Of a DNA stretch of 28,669 nucleotides, positions 14,384 to 22,017 are shown in pieces. Numbering within the stretch: the first letter of the stretch is position 1; every line of letters starts with the position of its first letter. A program made the position numbers and the translations under genes. This DNA comes from Desulfobacterales bacterium. GTDB lineage: Bacteria; Desulfobacterota; Desulfobacteria; Desulfobacterales; JAHEIW01. The stretch lies in assembly GCA_030145015.1 (NCBI GenBank), contig JAQYWI010000054.1, positions 1 through 28,669 of the forward strand. Reading direction: 5' to 3'. The notes beneath the pieces are model-generated. The model saw only the letters and a program-made list of their open reading frames with translations. It did no database searches and was not told the origin of the DNA.

Positions 14384-15316
14384 TTATTCTAAAAATTCCG
14401 CAATCGTATCTGCGATCTGATCGCCCTGGAGTCCGTACTGAGCGAGCAGCTCTTCGTAGGGCCCCGTATCGCAGAACAGATCGTCTATGCCGATCATCTT
14501 CAAAGGCACGGGGTATTCTGTGGCGATCAGCTCGGCAATACAGCTGCCCAGACCCCCCGCAAGATAGCCCTCCTCAACTGTAACGATTTTGCCCGTCTCC
14601 GCCGCAGCCTTCAAGACCAGTTCGCGGTCAAGGGGTTTGATGGTATGCATATTGATCAGGCGGGGGTGAATACCCTTTTCCTTGAGGATGCGGGCGGCTT
14701 CGGCGGCCTTGGACAGCACCGTGCCGGTTGCGATGATCGTGACATCATGGCCCGCCTGCATGACAACCCCCTTTCCGATTTGGAAGGGATAGTTTTCGTC
14801 CATGAGAACGGGCATTTTGGGGCTGCCCAGCTTGATATAAACCGGGCCGACATGCGCTGCGGCCGCATGCACCGCCTTGATGATATCTATCGGATCCCCC
14901 GGGTTGATCACCGTCACACCCGGTATGGTTCTGATGATGGCGATATCATCCAATGATTGGTGGGTCGCTCCCAGATCTGAATACGTCAGCCCGGCGCAGC
15001 GTCCCACGACCTTGACATTTTGACGCATGTAGCCGAGGTCGTTTCGGAACATTTCGAAAGGCCGTGCCGTCACAAAAGGAGCGATGGCGACGACAAAGGG
15101 GATCTTGCCCGTGGTGGCAAGGCCGGCCGCAAAACCAATGACCCCCTGCTCCATAATGCCGAACTCGATGTGACGCTCGGGAAAGCGTTCATGAAAAGGG
15201 GTCAATCCCGATCCGCTTGAGCTATCGGCCGAGATAGCCACAATGTTTTTATTTTTTTCCGCCGCCGCTACCAGCGCTTCGCCTAAGGTTTTGCGCGGGT
15301 CCCTTAAATCGTCCAT
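14384..15316 (-). CDS. Transketolase, C-terminal subunit (split type)
   Basis: 310 residues covering the pyrimidine-binding and C-terminal transketolase domains. IEFGIMEQ holds the catalytic glutamate (Glu56) that activates thiamin diphosphate; GLTYSDLGATHQSLDD and a C-terminal EEGYLAGGLGSCIAEL follow. It must pair with the N-terminal subunit encoded just upstream, whose stop overlaps its ATG by 1 nt (TAATG); AAGGAG lies about 9 nt ahead. Split transketolases of this length are common in anaerobes and archaea, and in some catabolic operons, where they act on unusual sugar phosphates or sulfo-sugars. It is last in a run with HIBADH, DUF362 and amidohydrolase genes, suggesting pathway-specific two-carbon transfer rather than the housekeeping pentose pathway. 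The substrate is unknown. Confidence 0.93.
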   Translation of the reverse strand: MDDLRDPRKTLGEALVAAAEKNKNIVAISADSSSGSGLTPFHERFPERHIEFGIMEQGVIGFAAGLATTGKIPFVVAIAPFVTARPFEMFRNDLGYMRQNVKVVGRCAGLTYSDLGATHQSLDDIAIIRTIPGVTVINPGDPIDIIKAVHAAAAHVGPVYIKLGSPKMPVLMDENYPFQIGKGVVMQAGHDVTIIATGTVLSKAAEAARILKEKGIHPRLINMHTIKPLDRELVLKAAAETGKIVTVEEGYLAGGLGSCIAELIATEYPVPLKMIGIDDLFCDTGPYEELLAQYGLQGDQIADTIAEFLE

Positions 15317-16164
15317 TAGCTGATCTCCTTTTCGATCTCGTCAAGCTCCCGTTCTGCGATTTCCAGATCCGCATCGGTGGCCTTCCAGTAGTGGAAGCCT
15401 ACCTTGTTTTCTGCGAAGGATACCCCCTTTGATTTCACCGTATCGGCGATGATCACCGACGGCTTGCCTTTTTCAAAAGGGATGTCGGTGGCATGCGCGA
15501 CAATCTGCTCCAGATCATGTCCATCGATTTCACGCACGCTCCAGCCGAAAGCCTGCCATCTTTTGTCAAGCGGTTCATAATTCATGACATCCACCGTCGG
15601 GCCGCTGATCTGCAAATGGTTGCGGTCGACAAAAACGAGCAGGTTGTCGAGTTTGTGATGGCTGGCGGCGGCGGCCGCCTCCCAGTTCGACCCTTCGGCC
15701 AGCTCGCCATCGCCCATGATCACATACACCCTGGCATCGAGGGCATCCATTTTCAGCCCCATGGCCATGCCGCCGGCAATTGAAAGCCCGTGTCCCAGGG
15801 CTCCGGTATTGGTTTCAACACCGGGGACCTTATGCATGTCCGGGTGTCCCCCCAATTTCGAACCCAGGGCGCCGTATGTATCCAGGATCGTGTGGCTGAA
15901 GAATCCCTTTTCTGCAAGGGTTGCATAGAGCGCCAGGCACTTGTGGCCCGCAGAGAGGACGAATCGGTCTCGCTGCGGCCACTCCGGGTGTTGCGGATCA
16001 ACCCGCATGACCTTAAAGTAGAGGGCGGTCAGGATGTCTACAGAGGAGAGCGCCCCGCCGATGTGCCCCATGCGGCCGGCTCTCATCAGCCGCAGAACGT
16101 TTCTACGGTTTTGAACCGCAATTTTTTCAAGTGCTGTTATTTCGCCCTGATTGAGTTTTTGCAT
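15316..16164 (-). CDS. Transketolase, N-terminal subunit (split type)
   Basis: 282 residues. Thiamin diphosphate and substrate histidines lie in MGHIGG (His34), AGHK (His74) and GHGLSIAGG (His125); the ThDP/metal motif starts at GDGELAEGSNWE (151-162) and ends with DRN near residue 182. It supplies the diphosphate-binding half of the enzyme and is translationally coupled to the C-terminal subunit. A GTG two codons upstream (16170) sits directly on the GGAGA ribosome site, so the ATG at 16164 with 6-nt spacing is preferred. A 310 bp spacer filled by a composite hairpin separates it from the HIBADH gene, so co-transcription is uncertain. Confidence 0.93.
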   Translation of the reverse strand: MQKLNQGEITALEKIAVQNRRNVLRLMRAGRMGHIGGALSSVDILTALYFKVMRVDPQHPEWPQRDRFVLSAGHKCLALYATLAEKGFFSHTILDTYGALGSKLGGHPDMHKVPGVETNTGALGHGLSIAGGMAMGLKMDALDARVYVIMGDGELAEGSNWEAAAAASHHKLDNLLVFVDRNHLQISGPTVDVMNYEPLDKRWQAFGWSVREIDGHDLEQIVAHATDIPFEKGKPSVIIADTVKSKGVSFAENKVGFHYWKATDADLEIAERELDEIEKEIS

Positions 16165-16208
16165 GTTCACTCTCCACGCGGTAAGATGTTGGTGTCAAAT
16201 CCGCGGGT

Positions 16209-16236
16209 GTTATGTCCCGCAAGTAATTTACTAAAC
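16209..16236 (+). repeat. Leader module L4, partial
   Basis: GTTATGTCCCGCAAG followed by TAATTTACTAAAC corresponds to the first half of the leader seen at 4366 and 25586. The ATTGAT/ATCAAT hairpin is lacking, and it joins directly to the TTAGGTGTCAGG end of the next hairpin. It is on the plus strand although the flanking genes are on the minus strand. Confidence 0.55.
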
Positions 16237-16237
16237 T

Positions 16238-16434
16238 TAGGTGTCAGGTTTCGGGTGTCAGGTGTCAGCAAACAGATTACAGAAGTCAGATGACAGAGAA
16301 CAGTCTGATAGATGTCTTCGACTCGACTGAGCCCTTCGGTCGTGAGCTCAGGGTCGAACGACTCACGGCCGATGGGCTCGTCGCAGGCTGCCCTCTGTAT
16401 CTTCCTGACACCCGACACCTGACACCTGAAACCT
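16238..16434. repeat. Three-layer nested hairpin
   Basis: Outer arms TTTCGGGTGTCAGGTGTCAG and CTGACACCTGAAACC close the structure. The middle layer has CAGATTACAGAAGTCAGATG / CAGAGAACAG against CCCTCTGTATCTTC. The innermost layer is a GC-rich hairpin with GACTGAGCCC / GGGCTCGTC and TCGTGAGCTCAGGGTCG / CGACTCACGG. Each layer resembles a different repeat in the window, as if elements had been inserted into each other's loops. It fills the spacer between the HIBADH stop and the transketolase start. Confidence 0.72.
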
Positions 16435-16474
16435 ATTTTGGCCAGAAACCAGGGAACCGACCTTACGCCCGCGA

Positions 16475-17374
16475 TCACGTTTTTGATTCCCGTTTTGTCC
16501 CGGCCATTTCTTCCAGCACGGCACAAACTGCGGCCGTATCGTGTTTGGCATAACCATTGGCTAAAGCAGCGGTATATATCTGCGCCGCTGCAGACAGCAT
16601 CGGAGTTGGACAATTCAATTTTTTTGCAAATTCGCTGATAATATTGATGTCTTTTTGATGCATATCCACTTTCATGGTGGCCTTGTCATATTTCCCGGCC
16701 ACCATCAGCGGCCCCCGCACCTCAAACATGCGGGAAGTTCCGCCGCCATCGCTGACCGCTTTAAGCAGCATCTCCGGATCCAGGCCGGCCTTCATTCCCA
16801 GCACAAATGCTTCGGCCGCCGAAACGTTGTGGATCGTCACCAGCAGATTGGCCACCAGCTTCATCTTGGTGCCCATGCCGAATTCGCCCACGTAATAATT
16901 GGCCCGGGAAAACCCGTTAAATACCGCATCACAATGCTCACAGGCCGTTTGATTTCCGCTGGCGTAAACCACGATATCTTTTTTAACGGCCTGGGCGCCG
17001 GTACCGCTGAGTGGACAGTCTAAAATCTCCACCCCGGCCGCATCGAGAGCATCATGGGCTGACTGTTTGTCCTCCAGGGTCAGGGTGCTGGTTTCAAGGA
17101 CGATTAGATCTTTCTTTTGAGCCGCAACCAGCCCGTCTTTTGCATTGACGACCTGCTGCAGGGCCTCGCCGCTGGGAAGCGAGGTGATGACCACATCGGC
17201 CTGTTCGGCGACTTCACGGCAGGAGCCCGCCCCGCTTCCGCCTTCACGGATAAGACCATCGAGTTGCTGTGGCGCAACATCGTAGCCGATGACTTCATAG
17301 CCGGCCTTGAGCAGATTCGCCGACATGGCCGATCCCATGATACCGACACCAATCATACCTATTTTTTGATCCAT
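16475..17374 (-). CDS. 3-hydroxyisobutyrate dehydrogenase-family NAD(P)-dependent oxidoreductase
   Basis: 299 residues, the usual length. GVGIMG (9-14) binds the cofactor, DCPLSGTGAQA (119-129) is the substrate loop in the place of the common DAPVSGG, and Lys172 in GTKMKLVANL is the expected catalytic base. The family includes 3-hydroxyisobutyrate, 6-phosphogluconate-like, tartronate semialdehyde and glyoxylate reductases that interconvert beta-hydroxy acids and semialdehydes. AAGGAG lies 6 nt upstream of the ATG at 17374. It follows the DUF362 gene after 62 bp with a small CGCGCG stem-loop. An AOR acting on the semialdehyde product would be a logical partner, but this is inference. Confidence 0.92.
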   Translation of the reverse strand: MDQKIGMIGVGIMGSAMSANLLKAGYEVIGYDVAPQQLDGLIREGGSGAGSCREVAEQADVVITSLPSGEALQQVVNAKDGLVAAQKKDLIVLETSTLTLEDKQSAHDALDAAGVEILDCPLSGTGAQAVKKDIVVYASGNQTACEHCDAVFNGFSRANYYVGEFGMGTKMKLVANLLVTIHNVSAAEAFVLGMKAGLDPEMLLKAVSDGGGTSRMFEVRGPLMVAGKYDKATMKVDMHQKDINIISEFAKKLNCPTPMLSAAAQIYTAALANGYAKHDTAAVCAVLEEMAGTKRESKT

Positions 17375-17399
17375 TGCCTGCTCCTTGCGTTTAGACGGT

Positions 17400-17422
17400 C
17401 GCGCGAAAAAAGAACCCGCGCG
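17400..17422 (-). other. Small intercistronic stem-loop
   Basis: CGCGCG arms at 17400-17405 and 17417-17422 enclose an 11-nt A-rich loop between the DUF362 and HIBADH genes. No T-run follows on the minus strand, so it is more likely an RNA-processing or stabilising hairpin than a terminator. Confidence 0.35.
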
Positions 17423-17436
17423 CTATTCCTAAATTT

Positions 17437-18582
17437 CTAGATTTTCGACTCTTCACGGGCCAGTTGTTTTATTATTTCTTCATCGGCGAGCAGTTCCAGG
17501 CCGGATGCTTCACAGACCTCTTTGCAGGCGCTGCAAAGCATGCATTTGGACGCTTCCAGCGCCGGGGCCTGCTCGCCTTTGGATAAAGCGCCGGATGGAC
17601 AAATGTCGATACACATATCACACCCCTGCGCGTGCCGGCAGTTTTGCCCAGAAATGGCCGGGCGATAAGCAACCCGTTGTCTGAAAAAATCGAGGCTGGT
17701 CGTTCCACTGCCCACGCCGGCCCTGTAACAGAAGCTGGATTGCGACGGTGTCGGCCGATGATAGGCCTCGATGGTGTTTGCTTCTCCGCAAATTTCGATG
17801 GCCCTTAAATCCGTTTCCCCGAGCGCAAATTGCCTTGCCAGGCCCAGATAGGGTACATCGTCCACTGTAAAGCCGACAATTTTGGCCAGGACCGTATCCA
17901 ACGCCACCGCATCGGTTGCCGCCAGGACCTTGTTGACCCAGCGGGTTTCCGGCGAAGCCGGTCCATAGCCCTCCATCGCCAGAATGGCGTCCATGATCAC
18001 CAGATCCGGCGGGCGCAGGCAGAACATTTCGATGAGGATTTGGGCAAACGTTTGCGGCTTAATGCTGTAATAATGATACCAAGCTTTCTGGGCTCCGGCT
18101 AAAAGCCCGAAATTATTTTTAACCGACCCGCTGATCATGGTCAGACCGTGGGTCTTCATCTTCGGCACCGAAATATAGACATCCGCTTCGAGAACATCCT
18201 TGAGCACGGCCACTTTGCGATCGAACGGCTTTTTGAGTTTAACCACTGCCAGGTTTTTATTGAAATTGCGATAATGGGGGCCGGCAACTTCTTTTAAACG
18301 CGTCTGATCAAAGACATGCTCGGAATCACCGTAGAACTCGGTGCCGACCGAATCGCCGGCCACAATTTCCGCGGGATCGAGGGTTTCTAGTTTTTCGATG
18401 ACCGCTTTGATCAGTTTATAGTGCGTGACATAGGCGTAACGCTCCGGGTCCCCGGCCTTAAGCGCATTCATTTTAAGCGCGACCCGTTTACCGCGGATGT
18501 CAATCGGAAAGGTGGCAAAGGCCCGGTCCACCGCTTCCCGGCAGGTGTCGTAAGTGCTATCAGCTACTAGAACGCGGCTCAT
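17437..18582 (-). CDS. DUF362 protein with C-terminal 4Fe-4S clusters
   Basis: 381 residues. The DUF362 domain fills about residues 1-300 and includes the signature YISVPKMKTHGL...SGSVKNNFG (137-159). The C-terminal part holds two ferredoxin-like cysteine sets: C315-x5-C321-x2-C324-x3-C328-P and C347-x2-C350-x2-C353-x3-C357. The first spacing is longer than the usual CxxCxxCxxxCP. The domain is widespread in anaerobes, with no settled enzymatic role; electron transfer to or from ferredoxin is likely. It overlaps the upstream amidohydrolase by 4 nt (ATGA), so translation is coupled and the two products probably act in one pathway. A third-party partner could be one of the AORs through ferredoxin. 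Confidence 0.9.
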   Translation of the reverse strand: MSRVLVADSTYDTCREAVDRAFATFPIDIRGKRVALKMNALKAGDPERYAYVTHYKLIKAVIEKLETLDPAEIVAGDSVGTEFYGDSEHVFDQTRLKEVAGPHYRNFNKNLAVVKLKKPFDRKVAVLKDVLEADVYISVPKMKTHGLTMISGSVKNNFGLLAGAQKAWYHYYSIKPQTFAQILIEMFCLRPPDLVIMDAILAMEGYGPASPETRWVNKVLAATDAVALDTVLAKIVGFTVDDVPYLGLARQFALGETDLRAIEICGEANTIEAYHRPTPSQSSFCYRAGVGSGTTSLDFFRQRVAYRPAISGQNCRHAQGCDMCIDICPSGALSKGEQAPALEASKCMLCSACKEVCEASGLELLADEEIIKQLAREESKI

Positions 18583-19946
18583 GGGCTGCCGCCTTGCGCC
18601 CCGGGGCGCGGGATGAACTGACCATATCCGGCCTCGCCGACGGGCTGGCCATTCTCGGCGACGATCGCGCCGCGCAGAATCGTCATCATGACCTTGCCCT
18701 GGACTTGCATGCCGTCAAAGGGCGTCCAACCACACTTGGAAACGATCGCGTCGTTTGAGAGGGTCTCCTTAACATCCATATCCACCAGCAGGATATCGGC
18801 ATCGGCTCCCGGCAGCAGGCATCCTTTGCGCGGGTAGAGACCGTAGAGTCGGGCCGGGGTTTCGCACATGGCCCGTACCACCCGCTCCAAACTCACCTTG
18901 CCTTGATTGACACCATTGAGCATCAAGCGCACCGTGGTCTCGATGCCCGGAATCCCATAGGGCGCCTTCCAGATATCCTCGATTCCCGCGGCTTTCTCGG
19001 CCTTGGGAAAAGGGCAGTGATCCGTGCTCAAAAGATTTACATTCCCGAGTTCCAGCTCCGACCACATCTGTTCAACGCTTGCAGCGCTGCGCACCGCCGG
19101 AGCGAACTTGACCCAGGGCCCTTTTTCCGCCAGATCATCGACACTCAGATAAAAATACTGCGGGCAGCTTTCTGCAAATACCTTGACGCCGCCGGCCCTT
19201 GCTTCCCGAATGACGCTGAGCGATTCGGGCAGACTCACGTGAGCGAAGATGGCGCGCGCACCGGTCTGTCCGGCCAATTTCACGGCGGTCATGATGGCCA
19301 TGACCTCGGCGTCCTCGGATCTCCACTCGGATACCGTCATGTAATCCTTGCGACCGGACTCGCGCAGCAGTTGCTCGTTAACACGCAGGATCGTATCCTC
19401 TTCGGCATGAATCAGCGTAATTCCATCAAAGCTTACCAGGGTTCGAAAAAGTTCCCGCAGGTTTCCGGCCGGCATGGGCGTGACGCCGTGAAGCGCACAG
19501 GTGAAGGTCTTGAAGGCCACCGCCCCTATGTCCCACATCGCCTTTAATTCGTGGAGGTTGTCGGGCACCGCCCCGCCCATTAAGGCGAAATCCACCACCG
19601 CCTTTGGCTGGAGGATGTCACGCTTTTCTTCGAAGAATTTGGCCTTGAGGACCGGCGGTTCGGTCCGATGGTGCTCGATCACGGTGGTGGTGCCCCCCAC
19701 GGCCGCGGCCGCGGTCCCGCTGGTAAAGTCCTCGCGCTCGGTGTAACCCGGATCCATCATGTGGACATGACCGTCCACCGCACCCGGCATCACCAGCAAA
19801 CCGTGGGCATCGATTTTGCGTCGCGCCTCAATACCCTCCAATTTTCCGATGGCCTGGATGCGGCCGTTTTGAACGAGAATGTCGGCTTCAAAGGTGCCGC
19901 CTGGTGTGGCAACCGTTCCTCCCTGTATGGCCAGATCTGCTTTCAT
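18579..19946 (-). CDS. Cyclic amidohydrolase, dihydroorotase/allantoinase-like
   Basis: 455 residues from the chosen start, close to allantoinase length. The bimetal site is complete: His60 and His62 in DGHVHMMDPG, Lys146 (AFKTF, expected to be carboxylated), His180 in IHAEE, His236 in FAHVS and Asp309 in TDHCPF. These enzymes hydrolyse cyclic amides such as allantoin, hydantoins or dihydropyrimidines in the cytosol. The segment GTTTVIEHHRTEPPV is closer in form to allantoinase than to dihydroorotase, but the arginine pattern of dihydroorotase cannot be excluded. A frame extends to 20057; the ATG at 19946 with GGAGG 7 nt upstream starts the family fold. It is the first gene of the minus-strand operon, divergent from AOR 2. 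Confidence 0.91.
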   Translation of the reverse strand: MKADLAIQGGTVATPGGTFEADILVQNGRIQAIGKLEGIEARRKIDAHGLLVMPGAVDGHVHMMDPGYTEREDFTSGTAAAAVGGTTTVIEHHRTEPPVLKAKFFEEKRDILQPKAVVDFALMGGAVPDNLHELKAMWDIGAVAFKTFTCALHGVTPMPAGNLRELFRTLVSFDGITLIHAEEDTILRVNEQLLRESGRKDYMTVSEWRSEDAEVMAIMTAVKLAGQTGARAIFAHVSLPESLSVIREARAGGVKVFAESCPQYFYLSVDDLAEKGPWVKFAPAVRSAASVEQMWSELELGNVNLLSTDHCPFPKAEKAAGIEDIWKAPYGIPGIETTVRLMLNGVNQGKVSLERVVRAMCETPARLYGLYPRKGCLLPGADADILLVDMDVKETLSNDAIVSKCGWTPFDGMQVQGKVMMTILRGAIVAENGQPVGEAGYGQFIPRPGAQGGSP

Positions 19947-20002
19947 GGCACTGCCTCCGATATAGTAACCCTTCCCAATCAGAATTATATTAAATTCTAA
20001 AA

Positions 20003-20032
20003 ACCATATCCTTCCTGAGCAGAAACTGTCAA
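20003..20032 (-). promoter_or_regulatory. Candidate promoter for the amidohydrolase-DUF362 operon
   Basis: On the minus strand a perfect TTGACA (20032-20027), an 18-nt spacer and TATGGT (20008-20003). The leader to the ATG at 19946 would be about 50 nt. Confidence 0.45.
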
Positions 20033-20075
20033 TAGGAGATAAATCTGTTTTATTCAATCGGTTGCAAAGCGTCCG

Positions 20076-20131
20076 ACAGGAACCCTGTGCATTTAAAATG
20101 ACTTGACAACAGCAATCACCTATGAAGTAAA
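20076..20131 (+). promoter_or_regulatory. Candidate promoter and small dyad ahead of AOR 2
   Basis: A perfect -35 TTGACA lies at 20103-20108; the -10 region 17 nt on (AGTAAA, 20126-20131) is weak, which fits an activated promoter. Upstream, ACAGG-AAC-CCTGT (20076-20088) is a short perfect inverted repeat at an activator-like distance. Confidence 0.3.
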
Positions 20132-20173
20132 CTGCCGCTTAACACGCACTAAAATTCACAAAAGGAGAAGCCC

Positions 20174-21991
20174 ATGAAAGGGGTGTGTGGAAGGCTGCTC
20201 GAAATTGATCTGAGCAACGGGAAGACAAAAGACCGCGCCGTCTCTGATGATATGGTTGCGAAGTACATGGGGGGCAGGGGCCTGGGGGCGCGGCTGTTGT
20301 TTGATATGCTGCCGGCCAAAACCCGCCCGCTTTCCCCTCAAAATGTCCTCTTTTTTCTGACCGGCCCCCTGACCGGCACGAAAGTCCCGGGTTCATCAAA
20401 ATTTGTGGTAATCACCAAGTCCCCGCTCACCCAGGGCTGGTGTGACAGCTATTCGAGCGGAAGGTTGCCGGGTGAACTCAAGAAGCTGGGTTATGACGGG
20501 CTGATCATCCGCGCCAAGTCGAATCATCCCTGTTATCTGAAAATGGATGACAGCGGCGTGCATATAAGGGCGGCCGACGCGATCTGGGGAAAAGACAGCT
20601 TCGAGACCGACCGGATTCTCAAAGAAATGGAAGGCGATCCGTCTGCCGGCGTTACCTCGATCGGGCCGGCCGGAGAAAGGCTCTGCAGATTTGCCAGCAT
20701 CAACAGCGAACTCTATCGCCAGGCCGGAAGAGGCGGTGTCGGGGCGGTGATGGGCTCCAAAAACCTCAAGGCCATTATGATCCGGAGCAAAGGCAAAGTT
20801 CAGCAGCACGATCGCAAAAAGCTGGCCGAATTGAACAAAAAAAACTATGCGCGCTCCCGCCAGAGCGAGGTTGCCAAGGCCAGGATGAAATACGGGACAC
20901 CGCTGACCCTAAACATCACCCATACGGGCGGGATTTTGCCCACCAAGAATTTCCAATTCGGAACATGGGAAAAGGCCTTGAACAAAATCGACGCCGAAGG
21001 TGTCCAGCGGAGCACGATAGCACGCAAAGCCTGCATTTCCTGCTTTACCCCCTGCAGCCTGGTTACCAGGGCCTCCGGTGGCAAATACAAAGGAAATACC
21101 GTTGAGGGACCCGAGTACGAAACCCTGTCGATGTTGGGATCCAATTTGCTGGTCGACGCCCTGCCCGAAATTATCCAGGCCAATATCCTGTGCGATAAAT
21201 TGGGAATGGATACCATCTCCACAGGCAATGTGATTGGTTTCACGATGGAGTGTTTGGAAAAGGGATTGATTTCCGCGGCCCAGGCAGAAGGCCTGGATAT
21301 GCGCTTCGGCGATGGCGAGGCCGCTCTGGCTGCCATTGAAATGATCGCCGCCCGAAGCGGCTTCGGCGATGTCCTCGCCGAAGGCGTGCGCCGGGTTGCG
21401 GCACATGTTGGCAATGACGCCGAACGCTTCGCCATGCACGTAAAAGGCATGGAGTTTCCCGGATACGAGCCCAGAGGCGCCTTTGGCGGGGCCCTGTCCT
21501 ATGCCGTCAGCCCGCGCGGTGCCTGCCACCGCAGGGCCTGGCCGCCGTCCCATGAACTCCTGGGAGACGACCCGCCCTATTCCGTGGAGGGCAAGGCCGA
21601 AATGGTCAAAGAATTATACGATCAGAACTGCATTCTGCATTCGCTCCTGGTCTGTGATTTTCAATCAAAATTCATTCCCTTGTCGATGGTCGATTACACC
21701 CAATACTTTCAAGCTGTTACCGGCGAAAATATCTCAGAAAAAGAATTTCTAACCATTGCCGCACGAATTGAGACTTTAATCCGGATGTTTAATCTCAGAG
21801 AGGGGCTGACGCGCAAAGATGATACCTTGCCCTATCGAACCCTGCACGAGCCGCTCCCGGATGGTCCGGCCACCGGACAGTGTATCGGCGAGGAGAATCT
21901 CAACCGCATGATCGACGAATACTACGCTTCCCGCGGATGGGATTCAGCCGGTGTTCCAACTGAAAAGACCCTCAAAAAATATCAACTCTGA
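20174..21991 (+). CDS. Aldehyde:ferredoxin oxidoreductase family protein, AOR 2 (tungsten enzyme)
   Basis: 605 residues. The N-terminal domain (YMGGRGLGARLLFDML, FVVITKSPLTQGWCDSYSSG) is of AFOR_N type; GPAGERLCRFASINSE and GRGGVGAVMGSKNLKA match the pterin-binding region. The 4Fe-4S ligands are C287-x2-C290-x3-C294 (ACISCFTPC) and the distal C494 (LLVCDF). AGGAG precedes the ATG. It oxidises an aldehyde with ferredoxin, or runs in reverse. It is clearly a paralogue of AOR 1 but differs widely in the substrate half, so the two probably act on different aldehydes. It is followed 26 nt later by an alcohol dehydrogenase gene, a natural source of an aldehyde. No small AorA-type Fe-S subunit gene is adjacent. 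Confidence 0.93.
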   Translation: MKGVCGRLLEIDLSNGKTKDRAVSDDMVAKYMGGRGLGARLLFDMLPAKTRPLSPQNVLFFLTGPLTGTKVPGSSKFVVITKSPLTQGWCDSYSSGRLPGELKKLGYDGLIIRAKSNHPCYLKMDDSGVHIRAADAIWGKDSFETDRILKEMEGDPSAGVTSIGPAGERLCRFASINSELYRQAGRGGVGAVMGSKNLKAIMIRSKGKVQQHDRKKLAELNKKNYARSRQSEVAKARMKYGTPLTLNITHTGGILPTKNFQFGTWEKALNKIDAEGVQRSTIARKACISCFTPCSLVTRASGGKYKGNTVEGPEYETLSMLGSNLLVDALPEIIQANILCDKLGMDTISTGNVIGFTMECLEKGLISAAQAEGLDMRFGDGEAALAAIEMIAARSGFGDVLAEGVRRVAAHVGNDAERFAMHVKGMEFPGYEPRGAFGGALSYAVSPRGACHRRAWPPSHELLGDDPPYSVEGKAEMVKELYDQNCILHSLLVCDFQSKFIPLSMVDYTQYFQAVTGENISEKEFLTIAARIETLIRMFNLREGLTRKDDTLPYRTLHEPLPDGPATGQCIGEENLNRMIDEYYASRGWDSAGVPTEKTLKKYQL

Positions 21992-22017
21992 AAAGAGTTT
22001 AAACGAGGTATTTTGAT

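Noticed and set aside
16290..16553. Small open frame across the nested hairpin
   Set aside because: It is mostly palindromic repeat and overlaps the end of the HIBADH gene. No ribosome site is visible.
18903..19547. Long open frame on the plus strand inside the amidohydrolase gene
   Set aside because: It lies fully antisense to a gene with intact catalytic motifs, with no ribosome site or recognisable protein features. GC-rich codon bias explains it.
19947..20057. N-terminal extension of the cyclic amidohydrolase
   Set aside because: The extra 37 residues match no family feature and overlap the predicted promoter. GGAGG precedes the ATG at 19946.
20909..21553. Long open frame antisense to AOR 2
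   Set aside because: It lies fully within the AOR 2 gene, has no family motifs and is explained by the reverse frame of a GC-rich gene.
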